Assembly (NCBI GenBank): GCA_041675805.1
Contig: JBAYTD010000007.1
Coordinates: 1 to 44,093 of the forward strand
Length of the DNA: 44,093 nt
Reading direction: 5' to 3'
Source: JANNWF01 sp041675805
GTDB lineage: Bacteria; Pseudomonadota; Gammaproteobacteria; Xanthomonadales; Xanthomonadaceae
The translations under genes were made by a program, and so were the position numbers. The notes beneath the pieces are model-generated. The model worked only from the letters and a program-made list of their open reading frames with translations, searched no databases and was not told the DNA's origin. Below, piece after piece: positions 18,271 through 26,530 of the stretch. Within the stretch, counting starts at the first letter, position 1; every line of letters starts with the position of its first letter.

Positions 18271-19490
18271 GCGCCGCCGCAGACTGGGCACGGGTGCGCG
18301 CGGACTTCCCGCTGCTGACCCGTCAGGTCCACGGCAAGCCGCTGATCTACCTCGATTCCGCCAACACCAGCCAGAAGCCCTTGCCGGTGATCGAGGCAGT
18401 CGACGACTTCTACCGCCGGCACAACGCCAACGTCAGCCGCGCCGTACACGCGCTGGGCGCGGAAGCCACCGAAGCCTACGAAGGCGCGCGCGGCAAGCTG
18501 GCGCAATTCCTCAACGTCCGGGCCGACGAACTGGTGCTGTGCAGCGGCACCACCTTCGCCATCAACCTGGTGGCCTATTCCTGGCTGCTGCCGCAACTCA
18601 AGCCCGGCGACGTGATCGTCACCACGCGCATGGAGCACCACGCCAACATCGTGCCTTGGCAACTGGTTGCCGAGCGCAGCGGCGCGCGCATCGAGGTGGT
18701 CGAACTCACCGCCACCGGCGAACTGGACCGCGAGCGCTTGCAGGCGCTGCTGACGCCGCAGGTGAAGCTGCTGGCGCTGACCCACGTCTCCAACGTGCTC
18801 GGCACGGTGAACCCGGTGCGGGAGATTTGCCGCGAGGCGCGCCGGCACGGCATCGCCACCCTGGTCGATGGCTCGCAGGCGGTGCCGCACCGGCGCGTCG
18901 ACATCGCCGCGCTGGACTGCGACTTCTACGCCTTCACCGGACACAAGATGTGCGGCCCGACCGGCACCGGAGCGCTGTGGGCGCGGCGCGAGCATCTGCA
19001 GGCGATGCCGCCCTTCCTCGGCGGCGGCGAGATGATCCGCGAGGTGCGCTTCGAGGGCACGGTGTTCAACGATCCGCCGCACAGGTTCGAGGCCGGCACG
19101 CCCAACATCGCCGGTTTCGTCGGCCTCGGCGCGGCGGTGGATTATCTGAGCGGCCTCGGCATGGACGCCATCGAGACGCGCGAACGCCAATTGCTGGACT
19201 ACGCCACGGCGCAACTGTCCGCCGTCCCCGGCCTGCGCATCCTCGGCCAGGCGGCGGACAAGGCCGCCGTGATCAGCTTCCTGGTCGACGGCGCGCATGC
19301 CCACGACCTCGCCACCCTGCTCGACCTGGAAGGCATCGCGGTGCGCTCCGGCCACCACTGCGCACATCCGCTGATGCAATGGCTGGGCGTCGCCGCCACC
19401 TGCCGCGCCTCGCTGGCCTTCTACAACACCGAGCAGGAAGTCGACGCCCTGGTCGAGGCCCTCGGCAAGGTGCGCAAGCTGCTGGCCTGA
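18267..19490 (+). CDS. sufS: Cysteine desulfurase SufS
   Basis: A 407-residue PLP enzyme of the class II (SufS/CsdA) desulfurases, which mobilises sulfur from cysteine. The PLP lysine is Lys227 in FTGHKMCGPTGTG and the persulfide cysteine is Cys365 in RSGHHCAHPLMQ, aligned with Lys226 and Cys364 of the E. coli enzyme. The start is GTG at 18267 overlapping the sufD TGA. It ends the suf operon; no sufE, sufU or sufA follows, so its sulfur acceptor must be encoded elsewhere. Four bases separate its stop from the convergent gene end. Confidence 0.96.
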   Translation: MSAAADWARVRADFPLLTRQVHGKPLIYLDSANTSQKPLPVIEAVDDFYRRHNANVSRAVHALGAEATEAYEGARGKLAQFLNVRADELVLCSGTTFAINLVAYSWLLPQLKPGDVIVTTRMEHHANIVPWQLVAERSGARIEVVELTATGELDRERLQALLTPQVKLLALTHVSNVLGTVNPVREICREARRHGIATLVDGSQAVPHRRVDIAALDCDFYAFTGHKMCGPTGTGALWARREHLQAMPPFLGGGEMIREVRFEGTVFNDPPHRFEAGTPNIAGFVGLGAAVDYLSGLGMDAIETRERQLLDYATAQLSAVPGLRILGQAADKAAVISFLVDGAHAHDLATLLDLEGIAVRSGHHCAHPLMQWLGVAATCRASLAFYNTEQEVDALVEALGKVRKLLA

Positions 19491-19494
19491 GGCC

Positions 19495-19902
19495 TCAGAA
19501 CAAGTCGCCGCCGGCCGAGAAGGCACGCTCCAGCGTATCGCCGAGGCCGCCGATTTCGATCACCAGACGGTCGATCTCGCCGGCATCGAGCACGTCGTAG
19601 GGGCAGTTCTCGCACAGGTGCAGGTACGGCACACCGTCGAGTTCGGACTGCGCCAGATAGCCCATCCGCTGCTGCCAGTTGAATTGCAGGGCACGGCGCG
19701 CGTCCAGCCCGGTCATCGGCGCGATGGAAGTGCTCACGCGCAGGTACTTGCGGCCGTCGTCGCCTTCCAGTTCGGTCAGGAAGATGCCCTGCCGGCGGCG
19801 ACCGTCATCCAGTCGCAGTTCGATGCCGATCAGGTAGGGGTCGCTGGTGGTGACGCGGTAGCCGGCGCCGACATGCGCGCGGATCTGCTCGAAGGACTGC
19901 AT
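19495..19902 (-). CDS. Hypothetical protein, YbjN/secretion-chaperone-like fold suspected
   Basis: A 135-residue soluble acidic protein without a signal peptide or membrane segment. Alternating strands (YRVTTSDPYLIGIELRL, RQGIFLTEL, KYLRVSTSIAP), a helix (GLDARRALQFNWQQRMGYLA) and a terminal helical region (DAGEIDRLVIEIGGLGDTLE) recall the YbjN/type III chaperone-like fold. The similarity is by pattern only. Two cysteines sit in HLCENCPYD, a CxxC. It is convergent with sufS and divergent from the alkyltransferase-like gene, sharing a 43-base intergenic region. Confidence 0.65.
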   Translation of the reverse strand: MQSFEQIRAHVGAGYRVTTSDPYLIGIELRLDDGRRRQGIFLTELEGDDGRKYLRVSTSIAPMTGLDARRALQFNWQQRMGYLAQSELDGVPYLHLCENCPYDVLDAGEIDRLVIEIGGLGDTLERAFSAGGDLF

Positions 19903-19945
19903 GGATCATTCGGCCTGACGAAAGGAGGCCGTATCCTACGCGGCC

Positions 19946-20293
19946 ATGAAGGCCCTGTCTGCCGCCGAGCTCGATCGGCTGATCCTCGACGCCACGCGGG
20001 CGATCCCGTTCGGCGGCCTGCGCAGCTACGGATCGCTGGCGCGCCAACTGGGCCTGCCGCGCGGCGCACGACGGGTGGCCCGGGCACTGGCCGGCAACCA
20101 GGATCCCGACCTGCCTTGGCATCGGGTGCTGCGCGCCGGTGCCCGCATCGCCTTTCCGCCGGGCTCGGCAGGCTTCGCCGAGCAACGCCGCCGGTTGATT
20201 GCCGAGGGACACCGCTTTGTCGGCGCGCGGGTGATCGCCGTCCATTCCGATGCCGACGCACTGGATGCCGCGCTGTGGTCGCCGGACCGCTGA
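19946..20293 (+). CDS. Alkyltransferase-like DNA damage-recognition protein (ATL)
   Basis: A 115-residue protein of the MGMT/Ogt DNA-binding family. It has the helix-turn-helix segment PFGGLRSYGSLARQLGLPRG, the helix GARRVARALAGN with the base-flipping arginine region, and PWHRVLRAG where alkyltransferases have PCHRV. The catalytic cysteine is therefore replaced by Trp58, the hallmark of alkyltransferase-like proteins, which bind O6-alkylguanine and flag it for nucleotide excision repair rather than repairing it. AAAGGAGG at 19920-19927 is a strong ribosome binding site. Confidence 0.88.
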   Translation: MKALSAAELDRLILDATRAIPFGGLRSYGSLARQLGLPRGARRVARALAGNQDPDLPWHRVLRAGARIAFPPGSAGFAEQRRRLIAEGHRFVGARVIAVHSDADALDAALWSPDR

Positions 20294-20424
20294 GCGCCCG
20301 GACTGCCGTCTTGCCGCCCGTCGCGCCGCGTGTGAGGATTTCGCCGCCCACGGGAAGACCACGATGAGCGCCAGAACCCGCCCGACCGACACGACCGCCT
20401 GAACCCACTGACCGGAGCCGCCGC

Positions 20425-21207
20425 ATGCTTCCCCTGCCGGAACTCAGCCCGGAGCAGCTCCAGGCCATCGTTCCATTCATCGTCATCGGTTTTTTCGCCC
20501 AGTTGGTGGATGGCGCACTGGGCATGGCCTTCGGCGTGATCACCAACACCCTGCTGGTCAGCGTGCTCGGCCTGCCGCCGGCGCGCGCCTCGGCCAGCGT
20601 GCACCTGGTCGAATCCTTCACCACCGCCGCGTCCGGCATCAGCCACCTGCTGCACGGCAACATCGACTGGCGATTGTTCCGCCGGCTGGCCATTCCCGGC
20701 ATCCTCGGCGGCGTGATCGGTGCGTATCTGCTGTCCAATGTCGACGGCAGCGTTGCCCGGCCGTTCGTCATGGCGTACCTGATCGCCATCGGCTTCTACC
20801 TGCTGTGGCGGGCGATCCGCATGGCGCGGGCGCAGGCGCATCGCAACGCGCGTTTCGTGGCACCGCTCGGCCTAGTCGGCGGCTTCATGGATGCCGTGGG
20901 CGGCGGTGGCTGGGGGCCGGTAGTGACCTCCAACCTGCTCGCCCAGGGCACCGAGCCGCGGCGCACCATCGGCACCGTCAACGCTGCCGAATTCCTGCTC
21001 ACCGTCACCGTCTCGCTGACCTTCATCGCCACCATCGGCGTGGCGGCGTTCTCCATCGCCGCCGTGGGGCTGATCATCGGCGGCCTGATCGCCGCCCCGC
21101 TCGGCGCGCTGCTGGTGCGCAAGGTGCCGGCGCGGGCGCTGCTGTTCGCCGTCGCCGCGATCCTCATCGGCACCAGCGGGGTCAGCCTGTATCGCGCCAT
21201 CTTCTGA
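20425..21207 (+). CDS. TSUP-family (TauE/SafE) membrane permease
   Basis: A 260-residue polytopic inner-membrane protein with about seven or eight hydrophobic helices in two homologous halves. The first half has VDGALGMAFGVITNTLLVSV and the second has GLVGGFMDAVGGGGWGPVVT, the signature repeats of the sulfite exporter TauE/SafE (TSUP) superfamily, which moves sulfite, organosulfonates or other anions. The substrate cannot be told from sequence. It is a single-gene unit with 131 bases upstream, in which I see no convincing promoter. Confidence 0.88.
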   Translation: MLPLPELSPEQLQAIVPFIVIGFFAQLVDGALGMAFGVITNTLLVSVLGLPPARASASVHLVESFTTAASGISHLLHGNIDWRLFRRLAIPGILGGVIGAYLLSNVDGSVARPFVMAYLIAIGFYLLWRAIRMARAQAHRNARFVAPLGLVGGFMDAVGGGGWGPVVTSNLLAQGTEPRRTIGTVNAAEFLLTVTVSLTFIATIGVAAFSIAAVGLIIGGLIAAPLGALLVRKVPARALLFAVAAILIGTSGVSLYRAIF

Positions 21208-21354
21208 GCCGGCCGGCGCATCGCGACGATTCCTGCACAATGTGACGCCGGCCTGCTGGCATACTGTCACATGCGGCTCGCCGCGCCATCATTGACACCG
21301 CCACCCTCGCAACAGACAGTGGCGCGACCCCACACCCGCCCAGGAGACAACGCC

Positions 21355-21744
21355 ATGAGCAACAACGACGAAACCCTCGCGCCGCCCCCGCCGCTGCCGT
21401 CCGGCCCCAGCGCAGAGTCCCGCCAGTGGGCGATGTTCGCGCATCTGTCCGCGCTGATCGGCTTCCTGATCCCGTTCGGCAACGTGCTCGGGCCGCTGGT
21501 CATCTGGCAGATCAAGAAGAACGAGATGGCCTTCGTCGACGACCAGGGCAAGGAGGCGCTCAACTTCCAGATCACCGTGCTGATCGCCGTGGTCGCCTGC
21601 CTGGTGCTCAGCGTGGTGCTGATCGGCTTCCTGCTGCTGCCGCTGGTCGGCATCGCCGCGCTGGTGTTCACCATCATCGGTGGCATCAAGGCCAACAACG
21701 GCGAGACCTACCGCTATCCGTTCACGCTGCGGCTGGTGAAGTAA
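21355..21744 (+). CDS. DUF4870 family membrane protein
   Basis: A 129-residue protein with a proline-rich N-terminus (TLAPPPPLPSGPSAESRQWA) followed by three hydrophobic stretches: MFAHLSALIGFLIPFGNVLG, a long paired helix around LNFQITVLIAVVACLVLSVV, and LVGIAALVFTIIGGIKA. The motif QIKKNEMAFVDDQGKEALNF is characteristic of DUF4870 (Tic20-like) proteins of unknown function. The ATG at 21355 follows AGGAGA at 21342-21347 and is preferred to an in-frame ATG at 21271. Confidence 0.88.
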   Translation: MSNNDETLAPPPPLPSGPSAESRQWAMFAHLSALIGFLIPFGNVLGPLVIWQIKKNEMAFVDDQGKEALNFQITVLIAVVACLVLSVVLIGFLLLPLVGIAALVFTIIGGIKANNGETYRYPFTLRLVK

Positions 21745-21771
21745 GCCGTAGCGACGGCAACACCTGCGACA

Positions 21772-21798
21772 ACGACGCCCGGCCAGCCCGGGCGTCGT
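21772..21798. terminator. Bidirectional intrinsic terminator
   Basis: ACGACGCCCGG (21772-21782) pairs perfectly with CCGGGCGTCGT (21788-21798) around a five-base loop, giving an 11-bp GC-rich stem, followed by CATTT on the plus strand. It lies between the convergent ends of the DUF4870 gene (21744) and the carrier gene (21820). The T-tract is short, so efficiency is uncertain. Confidence 0.7.
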
Positions 21799-21819
21799 CA
21801 TTTCGGCGACACGGAATGT

Positions 21820-23181
21820 TCAGCGCTCCGGCAGGCGGCGCTGCGCCACGATCAAGCGCCAGGCGCTCAGCGCCATGCCGCCGGCGATGACGATACCGGC
21901 ACCGAACACCACGCGGCTGCCGAACAGCGCCAGCAGCTTGTGCAGCCAGACGAAGGTCAAATCGCCGCCGCGATAGACGGCGGTGTCGATGGTTGCCTTG
22001 GCCTTGTAGCGGCCCTCGCGCTCGACCCGCGTGTAAATCGTCTCGCGCGCCGGCTTGGCGAGGGAGAACTCGCCGGCCCGCGTCATCACCTGCACCACCG
22101 CCACCAGCACCGGCAGTGGCGCGGCCGCCAGCAGGGCATAGCCGAGCAGGATCGCGCCGGCCGGGATCAGCAGCAGCGGGGCGATGCCGAAGCGGGTCAG
22201 CAGTTGCCGCGTCAGCAGGATCTGGATCGCCAGCACCAGCCAGTTGATGTAGCGGTCCAGGCGCGAGTAGAAGCGGGTCGCCATTTCGGCGTCGGCACCG
22301 GCCATGGCGCGGACGATGGCGGCCTGTTCGTTGTACAGCAAGGTGCCGACGCCGACGCCGAAGAACATCAATAGCGCCATCGCGCGCAGCACTGGGTCGG
22401 TGGAGATCAGCCGGAACGCCGCCAGCGCGCTGCCGCCCATCGCGCGATCCTCGCCGCTGCGGCCGTGCGCCTGTTCGCGCCGCCGCGCCGCCGGGGCCAG
22501 GGCGACGATGCAGAGCAGGCAGGCGACCAGGAACCCGGCCGAAATCAGCAGCATGTTGGGCACGCCCAGGGCACCGACCAGACGCGCGGTGATCTCCGGG
22601 CCGAGCAGGCCGCCGCAGGTGCCGCCGGCGGCGATGAAGCCGTACAGGCGGCGGGCGTCGGCATCGGCGTAGATGTCCGCCATGTAGCTCCAGAACACCG
22701 ACACCGCGAACAGGTTGAACACCGCCACCCAGATGAAGAACAGCGAGCCGCGTCCGGGCAGGTCGCTGCCGAAGGCGAGATAGAAGCCGAACAGGCAGGC
22801 GATGAAGGCGGCGTAGACCAGCGGCAGGAACACCCGGCGCGGGAAGCGCGCCACCACTGCGCCGTACACCGGCTGCAGCAGCAGCATGGCGATGAAGGTG
22901 CCGGTGAACAGCACTTGCAGGGTGTAGTCACCCAGGGCGAGGCCGCGGGTGGCGAACCAGTCCACCATGCGCGCCGGAAACAGCGCGGAGACGTCGGCCG
23001 ACGCGCCCATCGCGTCGCGCACCGGGCGCAACACGTAATAGCCGGTCAGAAGGCAGAAGAAATAGGCGAAGGACAGCGCCAGGGTGGCGTGTTCGCCCGG
23101 CCGCACGGCGGTCAGCGGATTCCAGCCGGAGGCCGGAGCCAGGGCGGCATCCTTGGACGAGGCAGCGACGGTCGGTGGCAT
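21820..23181 (-). CDS. Nucleotide-translocase-like (NTT/AAA family) MFS-type transporter
   Basis: A 453-residue polytopic membrane protein with about 12 hydrophobic segments. Early motifs are FAYFFCLLTGYYVLRPVRDA and FTGTFIAMLLLQPVYGAVVA, and a late motif is ARETIYTRVEREGRYKAKAT followed by IDTAVYRGGD. These are hallmarks of the ATP:ADP antiporter/Npt1-Npt2-like superfamily. Such carriers exchange nucleotides in intracellular bacteria and plastids; members in free-living proteobacteria are mostly uncharacterised. The gene is isolated, divergent from the GMC oxidoreductase. Confidence 0.82.
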   Translation of the reverse strand: MPPTVAASSKDAALAPASGWNPLTAVRPGEHATLALSFAYFFCLLTGYYVLRPVRDAMGASADVSALFPARMVDWFATRGLALGDYTLQVLFTGTFIAMLLLQPVYGAVVARFPRRVFLPLVYAAFIACLFGFYLAFGSDLPGRGSLFFIWVAVFNLFAVSVFWSYMADIYADADARRLYGFIAAGGTCGGLLGPEITARLVGALGVPNMLLISAGFLVACLLCIVALAPAARRREQAHGRSGEDRAMGGSALAAFRLISTDPVLRAMALLMFFGVGVGTLLYNEQAAIVRAMAGADAEMATRFYSRLDRYINWLVLAIQILLTRQLLTRFGIAPLLLIPAGAILLGYALLAAAPLPVLVAVVQVMTRAGEFSLAKPARETIYTRVEREGRYKAKATIDTAVYRGGDLTFVWLHKLLALFGSRVVFGAGIVIAGGMALSAWRLIVAQRRLPER

Positions 23182-23430
23182 GGCGGACAGTGGACGGCGC
23201 AGCGGCCAAGACTACCGCAAGGACATCGATCCGCGCTGCCTCGTCGTTGGAGCAATTACTCTAACCCGGCCGGCGTAGGCTGGCCCCGGTGCGGCATTGC
23301 GGCGCTCGGAGCGGATCATCGCCCGCCTTGCGATGCGGCCGTGGAACACTTGCACCCCATCCGGCGCGCCCGCCCGCGTCCCGCCCACGATCATTCCGGC
23401 GCTTCGGGGGCGCCGTCGCAGGAAGTCGCC
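23182..23430. other. Divergent intergenic region between the carrier and GMC oxidoreductase genes
   Basis: The 249 bases between the two divergent starts must hold both promoters. The only AT-rich patch is around 23251-23265 (AGCAATTACTCTAA). I see no convincing -10/-35 pair, no strong inverted repeat and no small gene. A long open frame on the plus strand crosses the region but is antisense to the carrier gene and lacks family content. Confidence 0.4.
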
Positions 23431-25059
23431 TTGAGCGTGTACGACTACATCGTCATCGGTGCCGGCTCGGCCGGCTGCGTCCTCGCCAACCGGCTCAGCG
23501 CCGATCCCGCCGTCCGCGTGCTGCTGCTGGAAGCCGGCCCGCGCGACTGGCATCCCTTCATCCACATGCCGGCCGGCATCGCCAAGCTGGTCGGCCGCAA
23601 GGGCATCAACTGGGATTACTACACCGAGCCGGAGCCCAACCTCGGCCAGCGCCGCCTGTGGTGGCCGCGCGGCCGGGTGCTGGGCGGCTCCAGTTCGGTC
23701 AATGCAATGTGCTACATCCGCGGCCTGCCCGCTGATTACGACGACTGGGCGCGCGCCGGGGCCAGCGGCTGGGACTGGGACAACGTGCTGCCCTATTTCC
23801 GCCGCGCTGAAGGCAACACGCGCGGCAGCGATCCGCTGCATGGTGCGCAGGGTCCGCTCGGCGTCGGCGACCTGCGCCATCACAATCCGCTCTCGCAGGC
23901 CTTTCTCGACGCCGGCGAACAGGCCGGCTACCCGCTCAACGCCGATTTCAACGGGCCGACCCAGGAAGGCATCGGCTTCTACCAGGTGACCCAACGCGAC
24001 GGCGCGCGCTGCTCGACGGCGGCCGGCTACCTGCGGCCGATCCGCGACCGCGCCAACCTGCGCATCATCACCGCTGCCCAGGCGACCCGGGTGGAGATCG
24101 CCAACGGTCGCGCCGTGGCCGTGCAGTATCGGCGCGGACGTCGCCTCGAACGCGCCGAAGCCAGCGGCGAAATCCTGCTCAGCGGCGGCGCATTGAACTC
24201 GCCGCAACTCCTGATGCTGTCCGGCGTCGGCCCGGCGCTGGCGCTGCGCCGCCACGGCATCGCCGTGCAGGCCGATCTGCCCGGCGTCGGTGCCAACCTG
24301 CAGGATCATCTGGACATCTGCACCATCGACCACTGCGCCCGGCCGATCACCTACGACCGCACCAACGACCTCGCCATCGGCCTGCGCTATTACCTGTCGC
24401 GGCAGGGGCCGGGCACCTCCAACATCGCCGAATGCGGCGGCTTCGTGCGCTCGCGCCTGGCCGAGGACGCGCGCCCGGACGTGCAGTTCCATTTCGTCCC
24501 GGCGATCCTCGACGACCACGGCCGCAACCGCCTGCCCGGCTACGGCTACACCCTGCACGCCTGCTCGCTGCGTCCGCGCAGTCGCGGCCGGCTGGAACTG
24601 GCCAGCGCCGACCCGCTGGACAAGGTGCGCATCTTCGCCAACTACCTCGGCGACGCCGACGGCTACGACCTGCGGATGATGATCGAATGCGTCAAGCTCA
24701 GCCGCGAATTGTTCGCCCAGCCGGCCTTCGCGCCGTTCCGCGCCGGCGAGATGTTCCCCGGCGCGGCGACGCGCAGCGACGCCGAGATCGAGGCGTTCTG
24801 CCGCGCCAAGGCGGAAACCATCTACCACCCGATCGGCACCTGCCGCATGGGCGACGACGTGGCGGCGGTGGTCGATCCGCAACTGCGCGTGCGCGGCGTC
24901 GAGGGCCTGCGCGTGGTCGATGCCTCGGTCATGCCCAACCTGATCGGCGGAAACACCAATGCGCCGACGATCATGATCGCCGAGCGCGCGGCGGATCTGA
25001 TCCTCGGTCGCGCGCAGCTTGCGCCAAGCAGCCCGGCGGCGCTGCGACCGGCAGCCTGA
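23431..25059 (+). CDS. GMC-family oxidoreductase (choline/alcohol dehydrogenase-like)
   Basis: A 542-residue FAD-dependent oxidoreductase. The Rossmann motif GAGSAG is at residues 10-15, the GMC signature region is RGRVLGGSSSVNAMCYIRGL, the second signature is GALNSPQLLMLSGVGP, and the C-terminal catalytic region has YHPIGTCRMG and GGNTNAPTIMIAE. Family members oxidise choline, alcohols or aldehydes; the substrate is not predictable here, and no betB or betI is adjacent. The start is taken as TTG at 23431, with AGGAAG at 23420-23425 at good spacing; GTG at 23437 is the alternative. Confidence 0.9.
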   Translation: MSVYDYIVIGAGSAGCVLANRLSADPAVRVLLLEAGPRDWHPFIHMPAGIAKLVGRKGINWDYYTEPEPNLGQRRLWWPRGRVLGGSSSVNAMCYIRGLPADYDDWARAGASGWDWDNVLPYFRRAEGNTRGSDPLHGAQGPLGVGDLRHHNPLSQAFLDAGEQAGYPLNADFNGPTQEGIGFYQVTQRDGARCSTAAGYLRPIRDRANLRIITAAQATRVEIANGRAVAVQYRRGRRLERAEASGEILLSGGALNSPQLLMLSGVGPALALRRHGIAVQADLPGVGANLQDHLDICTIDHCARPITYDRTNDLAIGLRYYLSRQGPGTSNIAECGGFVRSRLAEDARPDVQFHFVPAILDDHGRNRLPGYGYTLHACSLRPRSRGRLELASADPLDKVRIFANYLGDADGYDLRMMIECVKLSRELFAQPAFAPFRAGEMFPGAATRSDAEIEAFCRAKAETIYHPIGTCRMGDDVAAVVDPQLRVRGVEGLRVVDASVMPNLIGGNTNAPTIMIAERAADLILGRAQLAPSSPAALRPAA

Positions 25060-25134
25060 AGCAGGCCACCGGCACTTGCAGCCGGCCGGCGGCTGGGCCA
25101 GCCTGTGCCGCCCCGACTCCTGCGATCCAGCGCC

Positions 25135-26523
25135 ATGCACGCCACGCCCGAGCCGCCCGTCGACGCTGACGCCGCGCTGCGCGTCCCCAGCCGCACCACG
25201 CCGACCTGGGAAGTCGAACTGCTGATTTCCGGTGCCCTGGTGTTTTCCCTGCTGGCGCTGCGCGGGCCGCTGGAGGACGCCTTCGCGCGCTGGTTCCCGC
25301 TGGCCAGTGACCTGATGCGACAGATGCTGTTCTACGGCTACCTGTACGCCAAACTGGCGCTGTACGCGCTGGCGCTGACCTTCATCCTGCATCTGGCGGC
25401 GCGCGCCCGCTGGGTCGCCCTGGTCGGCGTCCACTCCATCTATCCGCACGGTCCGCGTTGGGAAAACCTCAGCGGCGGGCCGCTGGCGCGCCGTCTTGCC
25501 GAGCGCCTGTACGACGACATCCCGGCCGCCATCGAGCGCGCCGACAACAGCGCCAGCCTGGTGTTTGCCTTCGGCATCCTGACCGCCCAGTTCGCCCTGA
25601 GTCTGCTGCTGATGTCGGTAACGGTGGTCGCCCTGATGGCGCTGGCCAAGGCGCTCGGCATGTCCGAATCGCTGCTGTGGATCTTTGCCGTCGCGATGGT
25701 CGTGCCGTTGATCCTCGTCTACCTGATCGACCGCTGGGTGGTGCCGCGGACCTCCGGGGAAAACTGGCTGTCGCGCGCCACGCTGCGTCTGATGCAGGTC
25801 TCCAACACGGCCACGCTGATCAGCGCCACGCAACCGCTGATGTCGCTGATCACCACCAACTACGGCGGCCGGCGCGGCATCTGGATCCTGTTCGTGGTGC
25901 TGTACCTGATGCTCGGCGTGGTGATGGTCGACAGTCTTTATCGACGGGGTGATCTGGCGCAGTGGATGGGCGATCCGCTGCCGTCCCCGCGCCGCGACGC
26001 CGGCCTGACCGCCTCGCACTACGCCAGCCTGCGCCAGGGACCGCTGGTCAACCATCCCTCGCCGCACATCGACGCCGAGGTGGCGCAGGGCCCGTATCTG
26101 CGGCTGACGCTGCCCTACGTTGCCGCACGACACGCCGGGGCGATGGCCGAGCACTGCCCGCCGGCCGCCCCCGTCGACGCCGACCCGGCGGGCACCGATG
26201 CCGATGCCGATGCCGATGCCGACGTGCAAGCCCTCCGGCAGGCACGGCGCAACGCCGAGCAGGCGCGGATGGACTGCTTCGGCCGCCTGTTCGAGCCGAC
26301 CCTGGATGGTCGGCCGCTGGCCCGACTGGAGTTCCTGCGCTTCCAGCACCCGGCGCACGATCTCGACGGTGCGCTGGCGATGATCGACATCCGCGACCTC
26401 GCGCCCGGCCGCCACGAACTGCGCCTGCGCCACTGGAGCAACCGCAGCAACGTCACCGACAACGACAACGACAACGCCGACGAGGATCGGGTCACCCACG
26501 AAGTGATCACCTTCTGGCGCTGA
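25135..26523 (+). CDS. Large membrane protein of unknown function
   Basis: A 462-residue protein I do not recognise. Five or so transmembrane segments lie in the first 265 residues: VELLISGALVFSLLALRG, a pair around MLFYGYLYAKLALYALALTF, FAFGILTAQFALSLLLMSVT, LLWIFAVAMVVPLILVYLID and IWILFVVLYLMLGVVMV. A hydrophilic C-terminal domain of about 190 residues follows. It contains an Asp-Ala run encoded by a hexanucleotide repeat and an Asn-Asp run near the end. The ATG at 25135 is preferred to an upstream GTG at 25105. It follows the GMC gene by 75 bases. Confidence 0.75.
   Translation: MHATPEPPVDADAALRVPSRTTPTWEVELLISGALVFSLLALRGPLEDAFARWFPLASDLMRQMLFYGYLYAKLALYALALTFILHLAARARWVALVGVHSIYPHGPRWENLSGGPLARRLAERLYDDIPAAIERADNSASLVFAFGILTAQFALSLLLMSVTVVALMALAKALGMSESLLWIFAVAMVVPLILVYLIDRWVVPRTSGENWLSRATLRLMQVSNTATLISATQPLMSLITTNYGGRRGIWILFVVLYLMLGVVMVDSLYRRGDLAQWMGDPLPSPRRDAGLTASHYASLRQGPLVNHPSPHIDAEVAQGPYLRLTLPYVAARHAGAMAEHCPPAAPVDADPAGTDADADADADVQALRQARRNAEQARMDCFGRLFEPTLDGRPLARLEFLRFQHPAHDLDGALAMIDIRDLAPGRHELRLRHWSNRSNVTDNDNDNADEDRVTHEVITFWR
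26195..26218 (+). repeat. Tandem hexanucleotide repeat (CCGATG) x4
   Basis: Four perfect copies of CCGATG followed by a degenerate fifth (CCGACG) encode alternating Asp and Ala in the soluble tail of the membrane protein. Because the unit is six bases long, slippage would change the Asp-Ala run without shifting the frame. Confidence 0.85.
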
Positions 26524-26530
26524 CTCCGGT

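Noticed and set aside
21241..21271. TGTGA ... TCACA half-sites upstream of the DUF4870 gene
   Set aside because: The half-sites are 21 bases apart rather than the 6 required for a CRP operator.
23212..26499. Open frame of about 1,095 codons on the minus strand
   Set aside because: It is antisense to the GMC oxidoreductase and the membrane-protein gene. Its translation is rich in Ala, Gly, Val, His and Gln without any domain, as expected from the opposite strand of GC-rich coding DNA.
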